From a bacterium (GTDB lineage: Bacteria > Zixibacteria > MSB-5A5 > GN15 > FEB-12), in assembly GCA_030629485.1 (NCBI GenBank), contig DAOVOW010000101.1, positions 1 to 6,754 on the forward strand: a stretch of DNA of 6,754 nucleotides. The letters are read 5' to 3'. The notes under the pieces are model-generated. The model did no database searches. It was given only the letters and a program-made list of their open reading frames with translations, and was not told the origin of the DNA. Position numbers and translations under genes: made by a program. Below, one piece after another: positions 1-5,289 of the stretch (position 1 is its first letter; every line of letters begins with the position of its first letter).

Positions 1-1
1 G

Positions 2-1648
2 AACTACTACGAAGCCACCCTGCCGCCAATCAACTGCGGCGACGTGTTGAGCTTCTATGTCAGCGCTGAGGAAGTCGTTAACGGGACTTTCTATAATCCC
101 AGCCCGGCCAATCCCAACACGGTAATGGCGGCCACCGGTATTATCACCGTGTTTGAAGACGATTTTGAAACAGACAAGGGCTGGACTATCTCAGGTGGCT
201 TATGGGCACGCGGTGTGCCTACCGGAAACGGTGGTGAGTATGGCGGCCCCGATCCAAGCTCCGGCTGCGTCGGACCCAACGTCTTCGGATATAACCTAAA
301 CGGCGACTATGGAAACAGCATGCCGGAATACCACCTGACCAGCCCGCCCATCAACTGCAGCGGCCTGTCATCGATAACGCTGAAATTCCAGCGCTGGCTG
401 GGTGTCGAGCAGCCAATCTACGATCACGCCTACATCAGGATCAGCACCGACGGCGCCAATTGGGTAACCATCTGGGAAAATAACGGTACTATCACCGACG
501 ACTCCTGGGTAGAGATGGAGTTCGACATCTCTGCGTATGCCGACAACGAACCAACTGTTTACCTGCGCTGGACCATGGGCACAACCGACGGGGGCTGGCG
601 GTACTGTGGATGGAATATCGATGGTGTCGAAGTTATCGGAATGGAGTGCGATGAGAACCGACCGCATATTATCACCGAGACCCTGCCGGATTGGACAGAA
701 GGTATTGCTTACTCACAACAGTTGATGGCTGAAGGTGGCACCGGAACGCTAATGTGGACGGACAAGAACGGCGAGCTCGTCGGCACCGGATTGACGTTAT
801 CGGGTTCGGGACTGCTCAGCGGCATACCAACGACGGCTGTGCCGATATCGTTTACCGCCCACATTATCGACAAGATGGAGAAGCAGGATGAGCAGTTGCT
901 GAGCTTCACCATCAATCCGGCTGTGGAGATCACCTCCGCCGGCCTGCCCGATTGGACCATGAACTGCCCATATTCACAGCAGTTGACAGCCATCGGCGGT
1001 ACCGGTGACCTGACTTGGGAAGACAAGAACGATGGATTATCGGGCAAAGGTCTGACCCTGTCGTCGTCCGGCCTGCTCTCCGGCACCCCCATTGTCTCCG
1101 GTCCGATCACGTTCATTGCCCAAGCCACCGACGAAGTAGGCTCTGAGGACGAAAAGCCGTTTGATTTCACCATCAATGACGAACTGGTGATCACTACGCA
1201 ATCGTTGCCGCTGGGTGTCGTGGGTGAACCATACAACCAGCAACTGAACTGCACCGGAGGCACGGGTACCATTAACTGGAGCGATCTGAATGAAGATCTT
1301 GACGGTTCCGGCCTGACCCTGTCGAGTGATGGTATCCTTTCCGGAACGCCGCCGGCGGAGATCACGGTAAGCTTTACAGCCAGGGCCATGGATGATTGCG
1401 GCGCATCCTACCAACAACCGCTGACAGTCGAGATCGCCCCGGCCTACACCTGTGGTGACCTCAACAACGACGGCGAAGTAGCTGATATCTCCGATCTCGT
1501 CCTCCTGGTTGACTACATGTTCACCGAGGGTCCCCCCCCGATATTCATACAGTCGGCTGATTTCGACGGAGACGATGAGATTACGATTACCGATCTGGTG
1601 TTTCTGGTCGATTACATGTTCGCAGGCGGACCTCCGCCCGAGTGCTGA
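2..1648 (+). CDS. Secreted multidomain protein, 5'-truncated: jelly-roll module, three He_PIG Ig-like repeats, C-terminal dockerin-like domain
   Basis: The reading frame is open to the left edge and codes for sensible sequence before any start codon, so this is the C-terminal 548 residues of a longer protein; the GTG at 44 is not the true start. Residues 1-45 (NYYEATLPP...) match the end of the beta-sandwich module at residues 500-540 of the next gene. Residues 51-212 form a MAM/jelly-roll-like module opening with DDFETDKGW. Residues 220-479 are three Ig-like repeats of 86-87 residues sharing YxQQL, GGTG, GLTLS and LSGxP, as in the He_PIG (putative Ig) family. Residues 481-548 carry two calcium loops (DLNNDGEV..., DFDGDDEITITD), each followed by LVDYMF and GGPPP/EGPPP, as in dockerin type I-like tails. 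No catalytic domain is visible, so any enzyme part lies upstream of the window. The likely location is extracellular or cell-surface. The neighbouring gene shares three modules and is probably a paralogue. Domain names are from recognition, not from a search. Confidence 0.85.
   Translation, partial: NYYEATLPPINCGDVLSFYVSAEEVVNGTFYNPSPANPNTVMAATGIITVFEDDFETDKGWTISGGLWARGVPTGNGGEYGGPDPSSGCVGPNVFGYNLNGDYGNSMPEYHLTSPPINCSGLSSITLKFQRWLGVEQPIYDHAYIRISTDGANWVTIWENNGTITDDSWVEMEFDISAYADNEPTVYLRWTMGTTDGGWRYCGWNIDGVEVIGMECDENRPHIITETLPDWTEGIAYSQQLMAEGGTGTLMWTDKNGELVGTGLTLSGSGLLSGIPTTAVPISFTAHIIDKMEKQDEQLLSFTINPAVEITSAGLPDWTMNCPYSQQLTAIGGTGDLTWEDKNDGLSGKGLTLSSSGLLSGTPIVSGPITFIAQATDEVGSEDEKPFDFTINDELVITTQSLPLGVVGEPYNQQLNCTGGTGTINWSDLNEDLDGSGLTLSSDGILSGTPPAEITVSFTARAMDDCGASYQQPLTVEIAPAYTCGDLNNDGEVADISDLVLLVDYMFTEGPPPIFIQSADFDGDDEITITDLVFLVDYMFAGGPPPEC
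659..1438 (+). repeat. Three tandem He_PIG-type Ig-like domain repeats within the first CDS
   Basis: Three consecutive in-frame units lie at 659-916, 917-1177 and 1178-1438 (86, 87 and 86 codons). Each follows the pattern LP-x-YxQQL-x-GGTG-x-W-x-D-x-N-x-L-x-G-x-GLTLS-x-G-x-LSGxP and ends in a hydrophobic strand (SFTIN, DFTIN, LTVEI). The protein similarity is strong while the DNA has diverged, so the duplication is old rather than a recent slippage product. In this family such domains usually act as spacers or adhesive modules on surface proteins; that role is inferred here. Confidence 0.8.
1442..1645 (+). other. Dockerin-like calcium-binding tail of the first CDS
   Basis: There are two EF-hand-like loops. 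Loop 1 (1457-1495) is D-L-N-N-D-G-E-V-A-D-I-S-D and has one residue more than the standard 12. Loop 2 (1559-1594) is D-F-D-G-D-D-E-I-T-I-T-D and has the standard spacing. Each is followed by a hydrophobic helix ending in LVDYMF and a GPPP turn. In cellulosomes dockerins bind cohesins, but no cohesin is visible here. In FCB-group bacteria such tails occur on many exported proteases and adhesins, where their partner is generally unknown. Confidence 0.75.
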
Positions 1649-1684
1649 TCTGACCTGGACTGAATCAACGACGACTGACATAGG

Positions 1685-1715
1685 CGCCACTCCTGCTTCG
1701 GCAGGGGTGGCGTTT
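1685..1715 (+). terminator. Hairpin with UUCG tetraloop after the first CDS, probable terminator
   Basis: CGCCACTCCTGC (1685-1696) pairs with GCAGGGGTGGCG (1701-1712) over 12 base pairs, including one G-U pair. The stem closes on a C(UUCG)G tetraloop, an exceptionally stable loop. Only three T residues follow (1713-1715), so the U-tract is weak and termination may be partial. It lies 37 bp after the stop codon and suggests that the peptidase gene has its own promoter. Confidence 0.6.
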
Positions 1716-1760
1716 GCTATCTGGCGTCCGCCTCGATCTCGTAGCCCAAGCAAATTCTCG

Positions 1761-1790
1761 TTGTTCTTCGACAGATCTTCGGTATATTAT
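1761..1790 (+). promoter_or_regulatory. Possible promoter of the cysteine peptidase gene
   Basis: A TTGTTC hexamer (1761-1766) and TATATT (1783-1788) are separated by 16 bp; TATTAT (1785-1790) is an overlapping alternative -10. The site lies between the preceding hairpin and the GGAG ribosome binding site, which is where a promoter is expected. The match is moderate and FCB-group bacteria may use different consensus boxes, so this is tentative. Confidence 0.35.
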
Positions 1791-1826
1791 AGCCAATAGT
1801 ACCTACTTCTCGAATCGGAGACAAAG

Positions 1827-4214
1827 ATGAAATTAGTTTTAGTTCGACTCACAATCATCGCCTCACTGACAGTGCTCTTGGGGGCTGCTGCAATCGCCGA
1901 TCCGCCGGCCAGCTTCGATCTGCGCGATGTGGGTGGCACCAACTACGTTACATCGGTCAAGAGCCAGATTGACGGTACCTGCTGGACATTTGGTTCCATG
2001 TCCGCCATTGAGGGTAACTTATTAATAACCGGCAACTGGGTAACCGCCGGCGAGACGGGAGAACCCAACCTGGCCGAGTATCACCTTGATTGGTGGAACG
2101 GGTTCAATCAGCACAATAATGACGACACCGATCCACCGACTGGTGGCGGTTTGACGGTTCACCAGGGTGGTGACTATCGAGTCACGACGGCCTATCTGAC
2201 GCGCGGTGAGGGGGCGGTACGCGACATCGACGGTCAATCTCACACTCCGGCGCCACCGAGATCGGACTCCACCTGGCACTACTACTATACTCGCGATGTC
2301 GAATGGTTTGTAGCCGGGACCGATCTCGCCAACATCAACGTGATCAAAGAGAAGATTATGTCTGACGGTGTTATCTCCGTGGCCTTCTGCTATAGTAGTG
2401 CCTTCATCACCAACTACATTCACTATCAGCCACCCAGCAGTTCTCTGGATCCCAATCACGGCGTGTCGGTGGTCGGCTGGGATGACAACAAGGCGACCCA
2501 GGCTCCGCAGCCGGGCGCCTGGCTGGTTAAGAACAGTTGGGGAAGCGGCTGGGGTGAAGGCGGATACCTCTGGATCTCCTACTATGACAAACATTGCTGC
2601 CAGCATCCGGAAATGGGCGCGGTCTCGTTTCAGAATGTAGTGCCGATGCCGTACGACTACATCTACTATCACGATTATCACGGCTGGCGCGACACTGTCA
2701 CCACCGCCACCGAGGCCTTCAATGCCTTTACCGCAATCGATAACCATGCCCTGGAGGCCGTGAGTTTCTTCACTGCCGCCGATAATGTAACCTACACGAT
2801 CAGGATATATGACCGCTTCGAGAGCAACGAACTGCTGGATGAGTTGACCACCACCAGCGGACTGCTGGAGTTCACCGGATTCCATACGATCGATCTGGAC
2901 TCTCCTCTAATGATAACGGCGGGTGATGATTTCTACATTTATGTAGAGTTATCCACGGGCGGTCATCCGTACGACCGGACCTCCGACGTACCGGTCCTTC
3001 TCGGCGCCGATTACCGTGTTACCGTGGAGTCGGATTCCGATCCCGGCGAGAGTTTCTACCGTGTTGGAGGTAGCTGGCACGATCTGTACGAGGACGACAG
3101 CACCGCCAACTTCTGTATTAAGGCTCTCTGCACTGAAGAACTGCCGCCACTCAATATCGATTTCCCGAACGGTCTGCCCGAAATTATAGCGCCTGGTGTT
3201 GAGACCACTTTCGACGTCGAGATCGAAGATGCTCTTGAATCCTATCTACCGGGTTCGGGTATGCTGCACTACCGCTATGATAGCGGCACCTATCTGACAT
3301 CGACGCTGACCTCGCTTGGCGGCAACCTGTACGAGGCTACGCTGCCTCCGGCTACCTGTGAAGCAACGCCTGAGTTCTATATCAGCGCTGAAGGTGACGG
3401 CCGAACTACTGTGTTGAATCCGCCAGCAGCACCGTCAGTGGTTTACAGTTGTCTCGTCGGGACGGTGATTACGCTGATGGCTGACGACTTTGAAAGCCCG
3501 ACCGGATGGACAGCCCAGAACCTGGGTGCCTCCAGCGGCTATTGGCAATGCGGCGTGCCTGTCGACGACCCGGGTTGGGACTACGACCCGGCCACTGATG
3601 GCGATGGCAGCGGCCAGTGTTATCTCACCGAAAACCAGACCGGCAACACCGATGTGGATGACGGCGCCGTGCGTTTGATCTCGCCGGTGTTCGACATGGC
3701 CGACGGTGGCAGCATCGCCTATGAGTACTACCTTTACCTGACCAACAGTAACGGCGCTGATATGCTCCTTGTCGAGATGAGCAATGACGGCGGTGTCTCC
3801 AATTGGATCGAGATCGTCCGCCACGATGCCAACGGCGGACTGTACTGGCATCACCACGAAATCACCGAAGATGACCTGATCGCCCTGGGAATCACTTTCA
3901 CCTCCACGATGCAACTACGTTTCACGGCCAATGATAGTGAACCCCAGAGCATTGTCGAAGCCGGCGTCGACGGCCTTACCATCACCAGGTTCAGTTGTGA
4001 GAACCCGTGGGTCTGCGCCGATGTCGATGGTGACGGTGAGGGGCCGAACATTGCTGATTTGGTTTACCTGGTGGACTTCATGTTCAACAGCGGCCCGCCG
4101 CCGCCGCATCCGCCGTCGGTCGATTTTGATTGGGACACGGATATCACTATCGCCGATCTTGTCTATTTGGTGGACTACATGTTCAACTCCGGCCCCGAGC
4201 CGGTGTGCCAGTAA
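1827..4214 (+). CDS. Secreted papain-like (C1 family) cysteine peptidase with lectin-like, jelly-roll and dockerin-like modules
   Basis: The 795-residue product is complete. The ATG is preceded by GGAG at 1817-1820, 6 nt upstream. Residues 1-24 are a signal peptide (basic start, hydrophobic core, AAAIA before DPP). Residues 25-270 are a C1 peptidase: Q47 of the oxyanion hole, nucleophile C52 in GTCWTFGS, H211 in NHGVSVVGWDD and N236 in KNSWGSGWGEGGYLW. No inhibitory prodomain is present, because FDLRD, the usual mature start, follows the signal peptide almost directly. Residues about 275-436 resemble the Lectin_like domain that often follows bacterial and archaeal C1 peptidases. Residues 440-545 are a beta-sandwich containing NLYEATLPP, and 553-724 a jelly-roll module opening with DDFESPTGW. 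Residues 730-795 hold two dockerin-like loops with LVDFMF/LVDYMF and GPPP. The protein should act outside the cell on proteins or peptides; its substrate is unknown. Three modules are shared with the preceding gene. Confidence 0.92.
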   Translation: MKLVLVRLTIIASLTVLLGAAAIADPPASFDLRDVGGTNYVTSVKSQIDGTCWTFGSMSAIEGNLLITGNWVTAGETGEPNLAEYHLDWWNGFNQHNNDDTDPPTGGGLTVHQGGDYRVTTAYLTRGEGAVRDIDGQSHTPAPPRSDSTWHYYYTRDVEWFVAGTDLANINVIKEKIMSDGVISVAFCYSSAFITNYIHYQPPSSSLDPNHGVSVVGWDDNKATQAPQPGAWLVKNSWGSGWGEGGYLWISYYDKHCCQHPEMGAVSFQNVVPMPYDYIYYHDYHGWRDTVTTATEAFNAFTAIDNHALEAVSFFTAADNVTYTIRIYDRFESNELLDELTTTSGLLEFTGFHTIDLDSPLMITAGDDFYIYVELSTGGHPYDRTSDVPVLLGADYRVTVESDSDPGESFYRVGGSWHDLYEDDSTANFCIKALCTEELPPLNIDFPNGLPEIIAPGVETTFDVEIEDALESYLPGSGMLHYRYDSGTYLTSTLTSLGGNLYEATLPPATCEATPEFYISAEGDGRTTVLNPPAAPSVVYSCLVGTVITLMADDFESPTGWTAQNLGASSGYWQCGVPVDDPGWDYDPATDGDGSGQCYLTENQTGNTDVDDGAVRLISPVFDMADGGSIAYEYYLYLTNSNGADMLLVEMSNDGGVSNWIEIVRHDANGGLYWHHHEITEDDLIALGITFTSTMQLRFTANDSEPQSIVEAGVDGLTITRFSCENPWVCADVDGDGEGPNIADLVYLVDFMFNSGPPPPHPPSVDFDWDTDITIADLVYLVDYMFNSGPEPVCQ

Positions 4215-4229
4215 ACCGAATGAGTTTCT

Positions 4230-4263
4230 ACGTGCGGTCAGGCGTCTCTGCCTGACCGCTTTC
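4230..4263 (+). repeat. Hairpin repeat family, copy 1
   Basis: This 34-nt unit begins ACGTGCGGTC and ends CCGCTTTC. It aligns without gaps to 4725-4758 with 29 of 34 identities. The stem is 10 bp and perfect in this copy. It overlaps the peptidase terminator. Confidence 0.75.
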
Positions 4264-4271
4264 TTCGTTTT
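4234..4271 (+). terminator. Strong intrinsic terminator of the peptidase gene
   Basis: GCGGTCAGGC (4234-4243) pairs perfectly with GCCTGACCGC (4250-4259) around the loop GTCTCT, followed by the T-rich tract TTTCTTCGTTTT (4260-4271). It starts 19 bp after the stop codon. The hairpin also belongs to a repeat family with a second copy at 4725-4758, so a dispersed repeat seems to have been adopted as a terminator. Confidence 0.85.
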
Positions 4272-4275
4272 ACCA

Positions 4276-4357
4276 GTAGGTCAGGTTCCTTGGAACCTGA
4301 CAGAGAACAGGTTTCGCCTGTGTCAGGATCACAATCCGCCGCGGCGGACTGACCTAC
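4276..4357. repeat. Nested palindromic element rich in GTCAGG motifs
   Basis: The outer arms GTAGGTCAG (4276-4284) and CTGACCTAC (4349-4357) are a perfect 9-bp inverted repeat. Inside or overlapping them are GTCAGGTTCC/GGAACCTGAC (4280-4289 and 4292-4301, 10 bp perfect), ACAGG/CCTGT (4307-4311 and 4317-4321) and the 12-bp palindrome CCGCCGCGGCGG (4336-4347). The outer pairing and the first inner hairpin share bases 4280-4284 and are therefore mutually exclusive folds. The sequence looks like a dispersed non-coding repeat. Confidence 0.65.
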
Positions 4358-4436
4358 GAGTCTACGCGTGGAAATGGGTTCGTTTTGTGTATTTTCATAT
4401 TCGGATATTAGCATCGGTGGTGATTACGAGGCCGGC

Positions 4437-4476
4437 AGTGGCAAGCCACTTCTTCGCGCTTCGCGCGCCACTTCTT
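4437..4476. repeat. Short hairpins with a GCCACTTCTT direct repeat
   Basis: AGTGGC/GCCACT (4437-4442 and 4445-4450) form a 6-bp palindrome, and CGCGC/GCGCG (4455-4459 and 4463-4467) form a second small hairpin. GCCACTTCTT occurs twice, at 4445-4454 and 4467-4476, offset by 22 bp. The arrangement looks like part of a repetitive intergenic element. Confidence 0.5.
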
Positions 4477-4478
4477 TC

Positions 4479-4498
4479 ATTCCTGCGAAAGCAGGAAA
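4479..4498. repeat. dRS3-like short inverted repeat
   Basis: TTCCTGC (4480-4486) and GCAGGAA (4491-4497) pair perfectly over 7 bp around a GAAA tetraloop. The ATTCC-N10-GGAA form resembles the neisserial dRS3 repeat (ATTCCC-N8-GGGAAT) and similar ATTCCTGCGAAAGCAGG units that I recall from many unrelated genomes. It is one copy only in this window. Confidence 0.6.
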
Positions 4499-4637
4499 CC
4501 ATCTTCTCTTGCCGGTCGAGACGTATATCGTAGTTCGACGGTGGGGGCCATAGCTTTTATTAACCAATGTACAGGCGCATCTTGGTTGGGATTGGTAGTG
4601 TTTGTATGAGCGGTGAAGTCGAGGGTGTCGAAACCCG

Positions 4638-4709
4638 CCCTTCGACTGCGCTCAGGACGGTCCTTCGGACCAGGGGATTCGACCTCGATAACAGAGCGGA
4701 GTCGAAGGG
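4638..4709. repeat. CCCTTCGACT-type long inverted repeat
   Basis: CCCTTCGACTGCGCTC (4638-4653) and GAGCGGAGTCGAAGGG (4694-4709) are inverted copies matching at 15 of 16 positions, 40 bp apart. A small hairpin GGTCC/GGACC (4659-4663 and 4667-4671) lies between them. Further imperfect GTCGAGG/CCTCGA-type arms occur outside and inside. I recall the core CCCTTCGACTCCGCTC as a common intergenic repeat in environmental bacterial genomes; its mobility is unknown. Confidence 0.6.
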
Positions 4710-4724
4710 TGACGTGACGATACA

Positions 4725-4758
4725 ACGTGCGGTCTGGTGTCCCCGCCTGGCCGCTTTC
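4725..4758 (+). repeat. Hairpin repeat family, copy 2
   Basis: This is the same 34-nt unit as at 4230-4263, in the same orientation 495 bp downstream, with five substitutions. The stem GCGGTCTGGT (4729-4738) against GCCTGGCCGC (4745-4754) keeps nine of ten pairs, two of them G-U, with one T-T mismatch. It lies in the presumed 3' untranslated part of the HEPN transcript on the other strand. The run after it is only TTTCATG, so it is a poor terminator. Confidence 0.65.
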
Positions 4759-4789
4759 ATGTGCCGGGATTCGAAGAACCAGTTGGGGG

Positions 4790-5281
4790 CTACTCGCTAT
4801 CAGCTAAGGATTCTCGTAGTGCTTTCATTACCCGGAGACCATTCCTGTAGTATTTGCAAACATCCTCAAAAGAGAGACTGAGTTTCCCTTCGTGCACAAA
4901 ATCGTGCCGATTCTGAATGAGTGTGTCATAATTCTCAACGGGATTGGGACTGTTGGCCTCTCCTGCTTCACGAACCATTCTATTCAGCCTAGCATCAAAA
5001 CGTTTGCTGTATGCTGGACCCAAGTGTTTTAGTAATTCGTCCTTGATGCCCTCAACCTTAATTCGTCCTCGCAGATTCTTGTATTTGTTCCGGACAAAAT
5101 CTCCGAACAGCGGGTTTGTACTCCCGCAAAATGAGAAGAAGATATCCTTTACCGATAGCTCAAACTCTGTGGTTGCAGCAACAGCAGTCAATCCAGCTAG
5201 CCTAGATTTCACCCATGGATCCGCGCTTTCGGGGTCCAGCTTACTTTCAATGTACTCAATTAGGCGCTCCGTTCTTAGCAT
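4790..5281 (-). CDS. HEPN-domain protein, putative RNase partner of the DUF262 protein
   Basis: The 163-residue product is mostly alpha-helical by inspection. Residues 124-132 read NRHDFVHEG, which contains the R-x4-H motif (R125, H130) that forms the metal-independent RNase site in active HEPN proteins. The preceding Asn is also common in this superfamily. Length and motif position suit the stand-alone MAE_28990/MAE_18760 or RiboL-PSP HEPN groups; which one cannot be decided by eye. The start is fixed: an in-frame TAA stands two codons before the ATG. No Shine-Dalgarno sequence is visible, and the upstream DUF262 stop is only 8 bp away, so translation is probably coupled. There is no signal peptide or membrane segment, so it is cytoplasmic. 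The inferred role is an RNA-cleaving effector or toxin in a defence module. A HEPN protein of non-catalytic type is possible but less likely given the intact motif. Confidence 0.85.
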   Translation of the reverse strand: MLRTERLIEYIESKLDPESADPWVKSRLAGLTAVAATTEFELSVKDIFFSFCGSTNPLFGDFVRNKYKNLRGRIKVEGIKDELLKHLGPAYSKRFDARLNRMVREAGEANSPNPVENYDTLIQNRHDFVHEGKLSLSFEDVCKYYRNGLRVMKALRESLADSE

Positions 5282-5289
5282 GTGTTAAC

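Larger units (their letters stand above)
4215..4789. other. Intergenic palindrome cluster without a credible gene
   Basis: About 575 bp lie between the convergent ends of the peptidase gene and the HEPN gene. Short open frames here run across hairpins and lack ribosome binding sites, signal peptides or recognisable folds. The content is at least five distinct inverted repeats, listed separately, plus a weaker GTCGA/TCGAC pair (4515-4519 and 4535-4539) and an AACCAA/TTGGTT pair (4562-4567 and 4582-4587). Nothing was recognised in 4358-4436. The region resembles the REP/BIME-type clusters that collect between convergent genes. Confidence 0.7.

Noticed and set aside
1037..1753. Long minus-strand frames opposite the two secreted-protein genes (also 709-1389 and 2022-2885).
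   Set aside because: They are shadows of G+C-rich coding sequence. The plus-strand frames have recognisable domains, a signal peptide and a ribosome binding site.
1442..4214. Cellulosome interpretation of the dockerin-like tails.
   Set aside because: No cohesin, scaffoldin or carbohydrate-active enzyme is visible; the tail type is common on other exported proteins of FCB bacteria.
3931..4553. Open frames running through the end of the peptidase gene and the repeat cluster.
   Set aside because: They are out of frame with the peptidase, cross several hairpins and contain strings such as SFLRKQE that arise from translating dispersed repeats.
4740..4789. On the minus strand GGTTCTTCGAATCCCGGC resembles a tRNA T-arm and 3' end.
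   Set aside because: Two extra bases break the GGTTCGAATCC pattern, no cloverleaf can be drawn and the upstream part is HEPN coding sequence. An att-site fragment cannot be excluded but has no support.
4215..4789. CRISPR array.
   Set aside because: The repeats differ from one another, are not regularly spaced and lack constant-length spacers.
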